Notes: generated from the letters alone by a model not told the origin. 64,000 nucleotides of DNA from Desulfurococcaceae archaeon MEX13E-LK6-19 (GCA_029637525.1 CP072660.1:1-64000), one strand, 5' to 3'. Positions 32,498 through 42,753 are shown, numbered from the stretch's first letter. A program made the numbers and translations.

Positions 32498-33871
32498 ATG
32501 GCTGTGAGTATGTTTAAAGACATCCTAGAAAGAACAAAATTTACAAAGATAAGCAGACTCCATGTAGTCGTCGCGATACCACTACTAATTACAATATATG
32601 CTGTATCAAGAATATCATACTATATAGTTCAACAAGAAGGTATAAGTAGCGGTATAACTTCAATAGAGAGCCTTGACACCATTACACTCGGTTTACTTGG
32701 TTTCTATGCGCTTTATGTGATAGGTTCTTCGTTCTCAATTTACAAACTATATGATAATCTCATTGACCACATACTTTATAGTAGTATATTGGTCTATAAT
32801 TGGTGCAAAGAATTAGACTGTGATTATCAAGGTGTCATTAGGACTGGTCTTGAGAGAAGAAAGATACCGTCCCCTGTAACAACGGTTATAGTAAATGTAT
32901 TGACTGCGGGTGCGGCATACCCTGTTCTCTTAGGCTTGTTTGAAAAGTACATCTCTATGCACTGGTTTAGTGAAGAAAAAGCATTGTTTAAGAAAACGCG
33001 CGTGAAAGTAAAATCGACGGCATCAATACTCTTTGATATAGCTCTATTATTCTTGACTCTCGGTGTCTACATGGTTTACTGGATTTTCCGCAGTATCCAG
33101 AGATATAACAAGCATATAGAAGCCATACATTCTAAACACCCTCATCCCCCTACTATTCCCACACAAGAATTCCCAAGTGAGACGAAAAGCTTGGCTTTGG
33201 TATTAGGGATATTATTGTTCTTTACAGGACTATACTCGCTAGCCATACTCATAATACCATGGATATTTCCAGTCATGATACTTGGTTTCGGATTCATGCT
33301 CCCCTACATAGCATACCTATCACGAGGTAGAAGTTTGTTAAAACAATCACTGACTGTCTTGTTTTTCGAATATGTGTACATGCTTACATTAGCCGTCATA
33401 GGTCTTGCTGCATATCCATATTATTCCAGTACAATACTAAAGGGTTTTGAAGAACAGACAAGAGAGATAATTAGTTCAAACAATTTCATGGAAGTAGCTA
33501 CAATGATCTTCCTTAACAATGTTAAAATAAGTGCTGTAGCTCTTGTCCCGATTATAGGAATGGCTTATGCTGGTTACGCGTTGTCCTTAACAGGTTTCGT
33601 ATATGGTCTCATCATCGGCACACTGATGGAAAAAAGTGTTAGCCAAGCCATTGGTGCACTATCCATACTAGTGGCTCCACACGCCCCGCTAGAACTTTAT
33701 TCGTATGCTCTCTCATTATCTATTGCAACACGTATAGGTAGAGAACCCTCAGGATCCCTTGCATTGAAAGCAATCTTATCCATAACTATACTCCTGGCAG
33801 CAGCATTTATTGAAGCAATACTTATAGTAGGATTTCCATTTATTCCAGAATCATCTCCTCCTGGATTCTAA
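32498..33871 (+). CDS. SpoIIM-like (DUF95) multi-pass membrane protein
   Basis: The 457 residues have an N-terminal part with several helices, including a DUF4234-like stretch (LFLTLGVYMVYWIFRSI) and a middle domain. The C-terminal part resembles the stage II sporulation protein M family: FLNNVKISAVALVPIIG, TGFVYGLIIG and APHAPLELYSYALSLSIATRIG. Archaeal SpoIIM homologs are not sporulation proteins and their role is unknown; they are often membrane-shape or secretion associated. ATG 32498 follows TTGGAG. Confidence 0.7.
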   Translation: MAVSMFKDILERTKFTKISRLHVVVAIPLLITIYAVSRISYYIVQQEGISSGITSIESLDTITLGLLGFYALYVIGSSFSIYKLYDNLIDHILYSSILVYNWCKELDCDYQGVIRTGLERRKIPSPVTTVIVNVLTAGAAYPVLLGLFEKYISMHWFSEEKALFKKTRVKVKSTASILFDIALLFLTLGVYMVYWIFRSIQRYNKHIEAIHSKHPHPPTIPTQEFPSETKSLALVLGILLFFTGLYSLAILIIPWIFPVMILGFGFMLPYIAYLSRGRSLLKQSLTVLFFEYVYMLTLAVIGLAAYPYYSSTILKGFEEQTREIISSNNFMEVATMIFLNNVKISAVALVPIIGMAYAGYALSLTGFVYGLIIGTLMEKSVSQAIGALSILVAPHAPLELYSYALSLSIATRIGREPSGSLALKAILSITILLAAAFIEAILIVGFPFIPESSPPGF

Positions 33872-33909
33872 AAAGTAGATTATTCATGGGGCGATAGTTA
33901 GGTGAGAAC

Positions 33910-34611
33910 ATGATAAAACTTGTATCACTAGATGTATGGGATACGTTACTAGACATAGATGTAATGCTGGAGGCTATAGCTAGAGGAATCGATTCTATAG
34001 CTGGAAAAAGCTTTGATCTCGCGTTGGCAACAGTATACAATGTTAGACGAAAAATTAAGGCTTTAAGACAGGAGAAAAAGATACCAATGGATCAAGTATT
34101 ACCATTCAGCCAAGATATGCTGGCTGAAGCACTTGGTGTTGACGTGGAAGTTGTTAAGCGTGGTATAGCTAGGGCAGTAATCGATGTCTCCGACAAGAAA
34201 TTGGTCGTGAATGATGCTAAGGATGCATTAAAGAAACTCAAGAAGAAAGGCTACTTGGTTATAGCACTTGGCAATGTAATGTTTTGGCCATCAGCATATA
34301 CTCGCTTGTTACTTGAAAAAACTGGTTTAGCAAATTATATTGATAAACAATACTACTCAGATGAAATAAACAGCTACAAGCCGTTAGCCGACGCATTCTA
34401 TAAGCCTCTTAGGGACTTTGATTTGTCCCCTGAAGAAGCTGTACATGTAGGAGACTCTGCTAAAGAAGACTATGAAGGAGCACTAAATGCAGGTCTCTAT
34501 GCTGTACTTATAGACAAGAACATCGATGTAGAGTATATGAGGTCCTCCGAGAAAGGATTTGTTATCAAATCAATAAAGTATTTGCCAGAAGTACTCGATT
34601 TAATCAAGTAA
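33910..34611 (+). CDS. HAD-superfamily hydrolase
   Basis: This 233-residue protein has HAD motif I LDVWDTLLD (the nucleophile is the first Asp), motif II about IALGN, motif III Lys in NSYKPLADAF and motif IV VHVGDSAKEDYEGA. The alpha-helical cap between motifs I and II is of the C1 type, as in haloacid-dehalogenase and phosphoglycolate-phosphatase-like enzymes. The substrate is unknown. It starts at ATG 33910 behind AGGTGAGA and precedes threonine synthase by 21 bases, so the two are probably cotranscribed. Confidence 0.88.
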   Translation: MIKLVSLDVWDTLLDIDVMLEAIARGIDSIAGKSFDLALATVYNVRRKIKALRQEKKIPMDQVLPFSQDMLAEALGVDVEVVKRGIARAVIDVSDKKLVVNDAKDALKKLKKKGYLVIALGNVMFWPSAYTRLLLEKTGLANYIDKQYYSDEINSYKPLADAFYKPLRDFDLSPEEAVHVGDSAKEDYEGALNAGLYAVLIDKNIDVEYMRSSEKGFVIKSIKYLPEVLDLIK

Positions 34612-34632
34612 GGGCTATAACGGTGGCATACT

Positions 34633-35730
34633 TTGGCATATGATTTCTTTACATGGCATTGTGGATACTGTGGATTCAAGGAATCTTCCCATATATACTA
34701 CTGGCGGTGCCCAAAATGCGGATCGCCTTTAGACATAAAATATGAGCCGGTATGGAAACCTCGGGGGACAGGTGTTAGGAGATATTCTTCGTGTTTACCC
34801 GTAAAGCCCGTGAAAACCCTTGGTGAAGGAGCTACACCTATCATTAAAAAGAAGGTCTATGGCATTAATGTATGGTTTAAACTAGATTACTTAAATCCTA
34901 CAGGGAGTTTTAAAGACCGGGGTGCTGCTGTCTCTTTAGCTTACGCGTATTTACGTAGATTTAAGCATGTTGTCGAGGATACCAGCGGTAATACTGGCAT
35001 AGCGGTTACAGCTTATTCTAGACTATATGGAATGAAATCCATTATATACATGCCACAAACTGCTCCACGTGGAAAAAAGCTTCTCATAAAAAGTCTTGGC
35101 GGGCAAATAGTTGAGGCAAAAAACCGTGGTGAAGCTGCCGAGAAAGTGCTTGAAGAAGCTACTAAAAAGAATACATTCTATGTAGCACATACATGGTCTC
35201 CATTGTTTATCGAAGGCAATACAACAATAGCTTATGAAGCTTTTGAACAAGGTTTCGATGGCACAGCAGTTATTCTACCGATAGGTTCCGGAGGACTCTT
35301 CTTAGGAACATATAGAGGGTTTGAACGACTTAGAGAATGGGGTTTATGGAAAAACTATTTGTTCTACATAGGTGTCCAAGGATATTCCTGCCAACCCGTC
35401 TACGAGGCTTTACATGGCCATAAAGCAAAAGGAGAAGATTCCAGTCTTGCCGATGGCATAATGGTTCCAAACCCGCCAAGGTTAAGCGAAATAGTTGAAA
35501 TCATAAAAAAGAATGGTTCTATTGTTCTTGTAAATAACAAAGACATCGTCAATTCCCTGAAAAAACTCTACAAAATGGGCTTCATAGTAGAACCTACATC
35601 AGCTTCGGTAGTAGCTGGATTGAAGAAGGCCTTGGAGGATGGATTAATCGATCGTGGTGAAGACGTACTTACAGTTCTAACAGGCTCTGGATTAAAAACA
35701 CTAACCGATATAGAGAGGTATGTTTCTTAA
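34633..35730 (+). CDS. thrC: Threonine synthase
   Basis: A fold-type II PLP enzyme that converts O-phosphohomoserine to threonine. It has an N-terminal zinc ribbon (CGYCG, CPKCG), the Schiff-base lysine K94 in NPTGSFKDRG, the phosphate-binding VEDTSGNTG and the glycine-rich LPIGSGGLFLG. The 365 residues and intact lysine make this the working enzyme, in contrast to the HTH-fused paralog at 7799. TTG 34633 follows GGTGG by six bases. It is positioned after a HAD gene; homoserine kinase is not nearby. Confidence 0.9.
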   Translation: MAYDFFTWHCGYCGFKESSHIYYWRCPKCGSPLDIKYEPVWKPRGTGVRRYSSCLPVKPVKTLGEGATPIIKKKVYGINVWFKLDYLNPTGSFKDRGAAVSLAYAYLRRFKHVVEDTSGNTGIAVTAYSRLYGMKSIIYMPQTAPRGKKLLIKSLGGQIVEAKNRGEAAEKVLEEATKKNTFYVAHTWSPLFIEGNTTIAYEAFEQGFDGTAVILPIGSGGLFLGTYRGFERLREWGLWKNYLFYIGVQGYSCQPVYEALHGHKAKGEDSSLADGIMVPNPPRLSEIVEIIKKNGSIVLVNNKDIVNSLKKLYKMGFIVEPTSASVVAGLKKALEDGLIDRGEDVLTVLTGSGLKTLTDIERYVS

Positions 35731-35763
35731 TCTCTTTTCCCAAAACTTATCATGTGAAGCTAT

Positions 35764-36582
35764 ATGACAAAGTTTCCCATTGATTATAATGATAGAAAAC
35801 CCATAGGGAGGACAGGCGAAACTGTATCCGCTATCGGTCTCGGGACATGGGCTATAAGAAACTACGAGAACGCGTTCAAAGTCTTCATGTACGCTATTGA
35901 ACATGGCATTGATAATATTGATACAGCCGAGATGTACGACAACGGTAAGGCAGAAGAGTTTGTAGGCAAGATTATTAATATTGTTGGTAAGGAAAAAGTA
36001 TTTATAACAACTAAAATGCTTCCTCACCACTTGATTTCAAAAGAAGAAGTACTTAAAGCAGCAAAAGCTAGCCTCAAGAGACTTGGTTTATCCACTGTTG
36101 ACTTATTTCTGATCCATTGGCCAAACGATAATATTCCCATTGAGGTACAAGTGAGGAATTTTGAAGTAGTTTATGAGAAAGGGTTAGCAAGATATATTGG
36201 TGTAAGTAACTTTGATGTACTTGAGCTTGAAGAAGCTATTCATGCCACTAGGAAAGCAGAAATCGTTGTAAACCAAGTTTACTATAATGTATTAGCTAAG
36301 CATGTTGAAAAAGATCTTCTCCCCTACGCTATAAAACATGGAATTACATTACAAGCATATACACCATTAGAGAAATCTATGGTTGCAAAACACCCTGTTA
36401 TAATAGAAATTGCCAGAAAAATAAATAAAACACCCATTCAAGTGGCATTGAACTACCTGATCTCGCGCCCTAACGTGGTAGCGATACCAAAGACTGAAAA
36501 CATTAGTCATTTAAAGGAGATCCTTGGTGCTATGGGTTGGAGACTTGGAGAGAAAGAAATTACTGTTCTTGAGAAAATCTAG
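35764..36582 (+). CDS. Aldo/keto reductase
   Basis: A 272-residue NAD(P)H-dependent reductase with a TIM-barrel fold. The catalytic tetrad is visible as Asp and Tyr in NIDTAEMYDNG, Lys in TTKMLP and His in LIHWP. Cofactor-binding segments are IGVSNF and the C-terminal AIPKTENISHLKEI. The substrate is not predictable. ATG 35764 is preceded by GTGAAG. It lies 91 bases upstream of the feoA gene, outside the iron boxes. Confidence 0.93.
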   Translation: MTKFPIDYNDRKPIGRTGETVSAIGLGTWAIRNYENAFKVFMYAIEHGIDNIDTAEMYDNGKAEEFVGKIINIVGKEKVFITTKMLPHHLISKEEVLKAAKASLKRLGLSTVDLFLIHWPNDNIPIEVQVRNFEVVYEKGLARYIGVSNFDVLELEEAIHATRKAEIVVNQVYYNVLAKHVEKDLLPYAIKHGITLQAYTPLEKSMVAKHPVIIEIARKINKTPIQVALNYLISRPNVVAIPKTENISHLKEILGAMGWRLGEKEITVLEKI

Positions 36583-36624
36583 TTGGATATCGTGGGAGAG
36601 ATATATTAAGTTGACTACAAAATA

Positions 36625-36657
36625 TTAGGGTAAACTAGGTTATTCAGGTATCCCTAA
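36625..36657. promoter_or_regulatory. Paired DtxR-like boxes upstream of feoA
   Basis: Two 14-bp elements begin exactly 19 bp apart: TTAGGGTAAACTAG (36625-36638) and TCAGGTATCCCTAA (36644-36657). Both fit an imperfect TTAGG-N4-CCTAA palindrome, close to the core of bacterial DtxR and archaeal MDR1 operators, which bind metal-loaded repressors. The second box ends 16 bases before the ATG of feoA and would cover the transcription start or leader. Iron-dependent repression is the obvious inference. Confidence 0.65.
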
Positions 36658-36673
36658 CACTGGTGAACAGTAA

Positions 36674-36916
36674 ATGTCTGCCGTGCTAACATTGGACCAA
36701 ACTCCATCAGGGAAGAAAGTAAAGATAGTAAACATTCAAGCACCAGGCCGATGGAGCCAAAGACTTCTCCAAATGGGGTTTGTTCCAGGTAATACTATTG
36801 AGGTAGTCGTGAACAATGGTTTTGGGCCAATACTGGTTAGAGTAATGGGTGCAACTATTTCTTTAGGCAGAGGTATTGCGCGAAGAATATTTGTAGAAAT
36901 AGTGAATTCCCAATAA
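36674..36916 (+). CDS. feoA: FeoA, ferrous iron transport accessory protein
   Basis: An 80-residue SH3-like domain protein that assists FeoB. Typical features are the opening LDQTPSGKKVKIVNI, the turn RLLQMGFVPGNTIEVV, and VRVMGATISLGRGIARRIFV at the end. ATG 36674 follows GGTGAAC by seven bases. Regulated by the DtxR-like boxes just upstream; feoB follows after 114 bases with its own pair of boxes, so the two genes appear to have separate promoters under one control. Confidence 0.93.
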   Translation: MSAVLTLDQTPSGKKVKIVNIQAPGRWSQRLLQMGFVPGNTIEVVVNNGFGPILVRVMGATISLGRGIARRIFVEIVNSQ

Positions 36917-36986
36917 AGACAATTACCAATACTCTTTCTATTTGATGATTTTGACAAAGTTTTTAATCAATTATTTACAATAAACT

Positions 36987-37019
36987 TTAGGGTAGCCTAG
37001 TATATTTAGGGTATCCTAA
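36987..37019. promoter_or_regulatory. Paired DtxR-like boxes upstream of feoB
   Basis: TTAGGGTAGCCTAG (36987-37000) and TTAGGGTATCCTAA (37006-37019) start 19 bp apart, the same spacing as at feoA. The second is a perfect TTAGG-N4-CCTAA palindrome and touches the AAGGTG ribosome site of feoB (37018-37023). Occupancy would block both transcription and access to the leader. Confidence 0.7.
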
Positions 37020-37030
37020 GGTGTTTTACT

Positions 37031-39121
37031 TTGAACGAGAAAGTTATTACAGTTGCCGTTGCAGGGCAACCGAATGTTGGTAAATCAACACTATTCAATA
37101 TACTTACTGGAAAACGCGTTATCGTCGCTAATTGGCCCGGTGTTACTGTAGAAAGACATGAAGGTTGGCGTGAATATAAGGGATATAAACTACATTTCAT
37201 CGATCTTCCTGGGATCTATGGTTTCTCTGCCTCGTCTCTAGAAGAAGTTATTGCCAGAAACTATATTCTTGGTGAAAGACCTGACGTACTACTCGTCTTA
37301 GTTGATAGTACTATTCCTGAGAGAACAATGTATCTGGCTTTGGAGGCCTTAGAGATCTTTCCTAAGGTAATAATTGTATTCACTAAAAGTGATCTAACAC
37401 ATGTACATGGTATTCACATAAACTATGGTATTATTGAAAAGAGGCTTGGTGTACCTGTTGTACCTGTTTCAGCAGCCAGCGGAGTAGGTATAGACGAACT
37501 ACTCGACAAAATAATCGATGTAGCCCATGGTAAGGGGTGTAGGAAAAAGCCTTTAAGAATAAACTATGGAGGTCTCGAGCCTTTTGTTAAGGAGGCTGAG
37601 AAACTTGTTTCAAGAACAAGCCTTGTGGAAGATTTTCCATCACGCTGGCTTGCCGTAAAGTTGCTTGAAGGAGATAGAGATCTTATTAGGAGACTTGAAA
37701 AAAGAGGCTACAAAGATATCGTGGATAAAGTATTGCTTCTTAGGAGAGAGATAGAGAGGATATTCAGGAGTAGACCCGAAGAAGTTTTCTCAAGAATAAG
37801 ATACGATTATCTGTTAGGCATACTCAGAGACGCCATAGTTAGAGTAGAAGTTAAGGAGTCAAAGTATAGCGAGCGTATTGATAGACTGTTTGCACACCCA
37901 ATTCTAGGACCTATAACATCTATTACTCTACTACTCTTCGTTTTCATGATAGTATTTATATTGAACACCGGGTTTCCATTGACATTACTTCTTGAAGCAG
38001 TTCATCAAAGTGACTTAGCTGAAGCTATTGAAGCACATAGTCTAGGAGGGCTTATGGAGTCTTTGTTCGAATGGATCTCTAATGCAGTAGAACCATTGAT
38101 TAAGGAGTATCCTGATTGGTTTCAAAGCCTAGTACTTGATGGTATTATAGGTGGTATCGGGGCTGTCTTGGTTTTCCTGCCTCTAATATTCCTTGTATCA
38201 CTATTCCTGGCAATACTCGAGGACACTGGTTTTGCTCCAAGAATAGCTATGAGCTTACATATGTTATTCCAGAAAATAGGATTGTCGGGTCATGCTGTTT
38301 TTCCTGTAACGCTTAGCCTAGGCTGCAATGTACCGGGCATCATGGCTACAAGAGCTACACCTAATTTCCGTGAAAGACTAAGACTCATAATGATCACTCC
38401 ATTTATACCCTGTCAAGCCAGGCTCGTTGTTGTACTTGCTTTCGCCTCAGCTTTGACTGGAGCAAAAGGGTTGTTTCTGGTGGTGCTAGCTTACTTTACG
38501 GCCTTTCTTGTCTTTTCTATCATAAGCTATATACTCTATGGCATTGAGAAGGAGGAGGCTAAGCCAGAGCTATTACTAGAGATCCCTCCGTTACACAAAC
38601 CTTTACTCAAAGTAGTTTGGTGGCTCACATGGGATTCCACTAAGCATTTCCTCAAAAAAGCCGGCACGATAATATTTATAGTAACGCTCGTTTCATGGGC
38701 TCTCATCTATTATACTCCATCACTTACCCCAGCCACCGATCCTAGCGAAAGTATTGGAGCAAAAATTGCCGCCTTATTTGCCCCACTACTCTATCCACTA
38801 GGATTTACTGGAGAACAGGCTTGGAAAATCGCTTATGCTCTTATAGTAGGTTTCCTCGCTAAGGAAGCAATCATATCAACACTGACACTCCTTACAGATG
38901 CCAATACCGCTACGACTGCGCTAATAAAACTCGGTCTCAGTGATGCACAAATAGTATCCTTAACAATATTCAGCATACTTTATGTTCCATGTCTAGCAAC
39001 AATAGCTGTAATATATTTTGAAAGCCGTAGTATGAAAACAACATTGATCACGATCGCTTTGATGATGGTTGTTGCTTATTTTGCTGCTTTTCTAGCTCAT
39101 CTAATATCGGTACTCATATGA
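37031..39121 (+). CDS. feoB: FeoB ferrous iron transporter
   Basis: A 696-residue membrane Fe(II) importer. The N-terminal G domain has G1 GQPNVGKST, G3 DLPGIYG and G4-like TKSDLTHV, followed by a helical domain. About eight membrane helices in two Gate-type repeats follow, containing LGCNVPGIMATRA and IPCQARLVVV, with the conserved Cys that faces the pore. TTG 37031 follows AAGGTG by seven bases. The length is normal, and a C-terminal FeoC-like domain is absent. Confidence 0.95.
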   Translation: MNEKVITVAVAGQPNVGKSTLFNILTGKRVIVANWPGVTVERHEGWREYKGYKLHFIDLPGIYGFSASSLEEVIARNYILGERPDVLLVLVDSTIPERTMYLALEALEIFPKVIIVFTKSDLTHVHGIHINYGIIEKRLGVPVVPVSAASGVGIDELLDKIIDVAHGKGCRKKPLRINYGGLEPFVKEAEKLVSRTSLVEDFPSRWLAVKLLEGDRDLIRRLEKRGYKDIVDKVLLLRREIERIFRSRPEEVFSRIRYDYLLGILRDAIVRVEVKESKYSERIDRLFAHPILGPITSITLLLFVFMIVFILNTGFPLTLLLEAVHQSDLAEAIEAHSLGGLMESLFEWISNAVEPLIKEYPDWFQSLVLDGIIGGIGAVLVFLPLIFLVSLFLAILEDTGFAPRIAMSLHMLFQKIGLSGHAVFPVTLSLGCNVPGIMATRATPNFRERLRLIMITPFIPCQARLVVVLAFASALTGAKGLFLVVLAYFTAFLVFSIISYILYGIEKEEAKPELLLEIPPLHKPLLKVVWWLTWDSTKHFLKKAGTIIFIVTLVSWALIYYTPSLTPATDPSESIGAKIAALFAPLLYPLGFTGEQAWKIAYALIVGFLAKEAIISTLTLLTDANTATTALIKLGLSDAQIVSLTIFSILYVPCLATIAVIYFESRSMKTTLITIALMMVVAYFAAFLAHLISVLI

Positions 39122-39194
39122 GGATTATAGAGATCGTTTTTAACGGTTATTAATCAGATTACACAGGAGTTTCTACCATAGAGGATAATATAGT

Positions 39195-40571
39195 GTGTAC
39201 AATATGCCTGGTAAAAACGATAAACCCAGAGTAAAACTTAGCAAGGAAATGTTGTTTGCACTGGTAGAGGCTATTAGGTGGAGTGAACGAATAAAACCAA
39301 GCCAGCATGCTAAGAGAGAAGCCTTCAAAAAATACGGAGTCACAAGCCATGCTTGCGAACCAATGCTTACAGCTATATTCTACGCTGTTATGAAGAAGAT
39401 GGGTGTGTTAGACAAGATTATTGAGGATGTGACAGGAGTCAAACCCGTATACGTGCTTGATCCTTGGCTCCGCGCTGCTTTACGGTTAGCTACAGAGATT
39501 CTTGTCTACAGGAAACCGACCGATGGCACCCGCCGGTTATTGAAGAAAAGTATAGCAGAGTTTATTGGTCGAAAAAGCCATCCGTATATAGGTATGTTCT
39601 ACTACAAAGTTCTTGATAGTATTGAGAACTATGAGTTCAAACCCATTGATAAAACAGAAGAATATGAGTTCAAGTATATGCTTCCAAGATGGTATATCGA
39701 AAAGATCATTGAGCTTGTTGGAGAAGAAGAGGCAAAGAAGATCTTTAGTGCCTTTGATAAACCTCTTCCCATCAGTGTTAGGGTTAATACATTGAAGACC
39801 AATGTTATGAAGGTTATAGAGGAGCTTACACGAGATGTAGAGTGGGTTGAACAAAGTAGTGTCGTAGAAACTGTCCTCAGGTTCCCAGGCCCCTATGACT
39901 TCGAGAAATCCAGGTTATGGCGGAAGGGACACATAATTATACAGGAGGAAGCTGCAGCTGTTGCCTCGATAATACTTGACCCGAAACCAGGAGAATACGT
40001 TGTCGATCTAGCTGCTGCACCTGGAGGCAAGACGGAACACATGGCAGAGCTTATGAGGAACAAGGGGATTATACATGCTTTCGATATAGACGATCTTAGG
40101 ATAAAGAGGATGAGAGACCTCTTGGAAAGAACAGGTATAACAATCGTGGAGATACATAAGATTGATGCTCGAGAAGCACCAGAGATCTTGGGCAAGGAAG
40201 TAGCCGACAAGGTACTTCTCGACGCTCCATGTACAAGTGATGGAACCATCATGAAGAACCCTGATCTACGGTGGAGGATTAGACCCGAGGGGGTAGAAGA
40301 GTTCTCTAGACTACAATACGAGCTCCTAGAGGCGGGATGGAAGCTACTGAAGCCAGGTGGGAGACTACTCTATTGTACATGCAGTCTATTGCGGGAGGAA
40401 AACGAGAATATTATAGAGAAATTCTTGAACGAGCATAAAGACGCTAAACTAGTACCACTAAATAAGCCCTATAGCCCAGGGTTCCTACCAGGAACAATGC
40501 GTGCATGGCCACATAAACACAAGACAATAGGGTTCTTCTATGCACTACTAGAGAAACAAGAACACATGTAA
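39195..40571 (+). CDS. NSUN/RsmB-type RNA 5-methylcytosine methyltransferase
   Basis: A 458-residue SAM-dependent RNA m5C methyltransferase. The N-terminal 160 residues form a NusB-like helical domain. The catalytic part has the SAM-binding DLAAAPGGKTEHMA, a motif IV catalytic Cys in LLDAPCTSDGT and the second Cys in YCTCSLLREENE, which releases the product. Targets are rRNA or tRNA. The start is uncertain: GTG 39195 or ATG 39204, neither with a strong ribosome site. Confidence 0.9.
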   Translation: MYNMPGKNDKPRVKLSKEMLFALVEAIRWSERIKPSQHAKREAFKKYGVTSHACEPMLTAIFYAVMKKMGVLDKIIEDVTGVKPVYVLDPWLRAALRLATEILVYRKPTDGTRRLLKKSIAEFIGRKSHPYIGMFYYKVLDSIENYEFKPIDKTEEYEFKYMLPRWYIEKIIELVGEEEAKKIFSAFDKPLPISVRVNTLKTNVMKVIEELTRDVEWVEQSSVVETVLRFPGPYDFEKSRLWRKGHIIIQEEAAAVASIILDPKPGEYVVDLAAAPGGKTEHMAELMRNKGIIHAFDIDDLRIKRMRDLLERTGITIVEIHKIDAREAPEILGKEVADKVLLDAPCTSDGTIMKNPDLRWRIRPEGVEEFSRLQYELLEAGWKLLKPGGRLLYCTCSLLREENENIIEKFLNEHKDAKLVPLNKPYSPGFLPGTMRAWPHKHKTIGFFYALLEKQEHM

Positions 40572-40713
40572 AACTTCAATCATCCTTAATGTCTGGATAG
40601 AGACCTTGCCGAAATGTTTTATTTCTATGGTTTCAAGTACCTCAAGAACATTCATCGATTACTCTGCAAAACATTAAGTTTAAACCATTATGTAAACAAA
40701 TGGCTTCCATTGT

Positions 40714-41142
40714 TTATCTTGTTACTTGGAAGTATGTTGTCAGCGTAATTTTTCTTTTTCCTTGTGGTGTTTCTATTATTACTATTGTTTTTACTCTATA
40801 GAGCCCAGGTGCCATGTCTTCTTTTATTCTTATATCGAATTTCTTATAGGTTGAGAATGGTGTTATTCTTTCGATACAATAGCATCCTATTACATTGTAT
40901 CTCTTCCACTCGTGGTCTTCGTATTTCTCAATAGTGTATTCTAATGGATGCCATAGCGTGTAAGGTGTCGGGTTTACTATGTATACAGGCATAATTTCTC
41001 CAGGACTGTATCTTGTTTTTGGTATGTAGACATGTATCAGTGTCACAGGTGACGGAACCAATGGAAGAACTACTATAGTTACGATGAGTACTATGGCTAC
41101 AAGTAAAGGAGGTGAATACTTGGGCACAGTAATGCTCTGCAA
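40714..41142 (-). CDS. Exported or membrane-anchored small beta protein
   Basis: The 142-residue product has one hydrophobic segment (about residues 10-35) and then a beta-rich domain with Tyr- and Pro-rich strands, ending in a short basic tail (GKRKITLTTYFQVTR). The order resembles an immunoglobulin-like extracellular domain (for example KTRYSPGEIMPVYI). It likely starts at TTG 41142, but the ribosome site is weak. No family was recognised. It converges on the methyltransferase gene. Confidence 0.5.
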   Translation of the reverse strand: MQSITVPKYSPPLLVAIVLIVTIVVLPLVPSPVTLIHVYIPKTRYSPGEIMPVYIVNPTPYTLWHPLEYTIEKYEDHEWKRYNVIGCYCIERITPFSTYKKFDIRIKEDMAPGLYRVKTIVIIETPQGKRKITLTTYFQVTR

Positions 41143-41245
41143 ACCATGTTCCCTAAGAATATATACACCAAGGAATACTATTTGTTGTTTGCCTTAATTA
41201 GAAAGTGTTTTTATTCGATTAAAAACTAGTTAACGGTCATAAAGT

Positions 41246-42679
41246 TCATCTTTGTATTATCCATGTTGTTTCCAATCCTTTATCTAGTAGACGGATTCCT
41301 CTTTTTTCTAACTCGCTCCTGATCTTGTCTGCTAACTCGTATTCTTTTCGTTTCCTGAGCTCTTTCCTTACTTCGACTATTACTTCTAAGATCTCGTCTA
41401 CTAGCGTTCGTAGTTCTTCTGCTGGTTTCTCGAAATACTTGTCTAGGACTCCTAGTACTGTATTGTATTCTCTGAGGAGCTGATAGGCTTTCCAGACCAG
41501 TGTATACTTGGGGTTGTACTGTATGTCTTTGAACACTATGTTTGTTAGCTCGTGTACTGCCGCCAACGCCTCGGCTGTGTTGAAGTCGTTGCTTAGGGCT
41601 TGGTGGAATTTCCTCCATGTACCCAAGAGTTTCTCTAGTATCTCCAGTTCCTTGTCTTCAAGTCTATGGGGACTCTCTGCTTCACGTACTAGCTTGTTCA
41701 AAAGGTTTATTGTGGAGACTAGTCTCTCGTAGAACTTGCTGGCTTGCTCTACTGCTTCTTCTGTGAAGTCTTGTGGTTTCCTATAGTGGCTACCGAGATA
41801 CCATAGTCTTATTGCCTCTGGCTTCCACTTTTTGAATGCTTCACGGAGAGGTATAATGTTCCCTAGACTCTTACTCATTTTATCTCCACGGATCGTAAGC
41901 ATACCCACGTGAACCCAGTACTTAACCCACGGTTTGACCCCTAGTGCTGCTTCGCTTTGGGCACGCTCGTTCTCGTGGTGTGGGAAAATCAGGTCTGTTC
42001 CACCACCATGGATATCGAACTGTTTACCGAGATACCTTGTACTCATAACGCTACACTCTATATGCCATCCAGGCCTCCCCTTGCCCCATGGAGACTCCCA
42101 CCATGGCTCGCCTGGTTTGGCTGCTTTCCACAGAGCAAAGTCATAGGGGTTCTTTTTCTCGCTAACAAACTCCTGTTCCTGGCTCCACAACTCCTTGTCT
42201 CGTCTATTACTTAGAGCACCATAGTCTGGGTACTTATCGACATCAAAATAGACGCTCCCACTAGGCGCTACATACGCATAGCCCTTATCTATAAGGATCT
42301 GAATAAACTCGATAATGTCCTTGATATGCTCGCTCACACGTGGATGCAAGTCAACCTTGATATTAAGTTTCTCGAGAACATCGAGATAATCTTTAGTGAA
42401 TTCTTCAGCCACATCACTCCATGACCTTCCTTCCTCATTAGCTCTCCTAATGATCTTATCATCAATGTCAGTTATGTTCGTTATATGGAATACATGGTAT
42501 CCACGGAGCACAAGATATCTCTTGATTGCATCAAACATGACATAAGCTCTGCCATGGCCGAGATGACTGTAATCATAAACTGTTGGACCACACACGTACA
42601 TTCTAACGTAATTCTCTTCAAACGGCTCGAATAACTCTAGGCTTCTCGTCAACGTGTTATATATTCTTATATCAAACAT
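41246..42679 (-). CDS. cysS: Cysteinyl-tRNA synthetase
   Basis: A class Ia synthetase of 477 residues that charges tRNA-Cys. The HIGH motif appears as HLGH (39-42), KMSKSLGN near residue 268, and the zinc ligands are Cys29 in YVCGPTVYD, Cys in WHIECSVMS and HHENE. The C-terminal helical anticodon-binding region is present, including the [11 protein letters not shown]-like end common to CysRS. ATG 42679 is preceded by GGATGAG. It is complete. Confidence 0.96.
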   Translation of the reverse strand: MFDIRIYNTLTRSLELFEPFEENYVRMYVCGPTVYDYSHLGHGRAYVMFDAIKRYLVLRGYHVFHITNITDIDDKIIRRANEEGRSWSDVAEEFTKDYLDVLEKLNIKVDLHPRVSEHIKDIIEFIQILIDKGYAYVAPSGSVYFDVDKYPDYGALSNRRDKELWSQEQEFVSEKKNPYDFALWKAAKPGEPWWESPWGKGRPGWHIECSVMSTRYLGKQFDIHGGGTDLIFPHHENERAQSEAALGVKPWVKYWVHVGMLTIRGDKMSKSLGNIIPLREAFKKWKPEAIRLWYLGSHYRKPQDFTEEAVEQASKFYERLVSTINLLNKLVREAESPHRLEDKELEILEKLLGTWRKFHQALSNDFNTAEALAAVHELTNIVFKDIQYNPKYTLVWKAYQLLREYNTVLGVLDKYFEKPAEELRTLVDEILEVIVEVRKELRKRKEYELADKIRSELEKRGIRLLDKGLETTWIIQR

Positions 42680-42753
42680 AATCTCATCCTGTATACCAGT
42701 CTAGTAACATTATGAAGACAAGTTTGTGATAAAAAATCTCTGGTAGCCCACAC

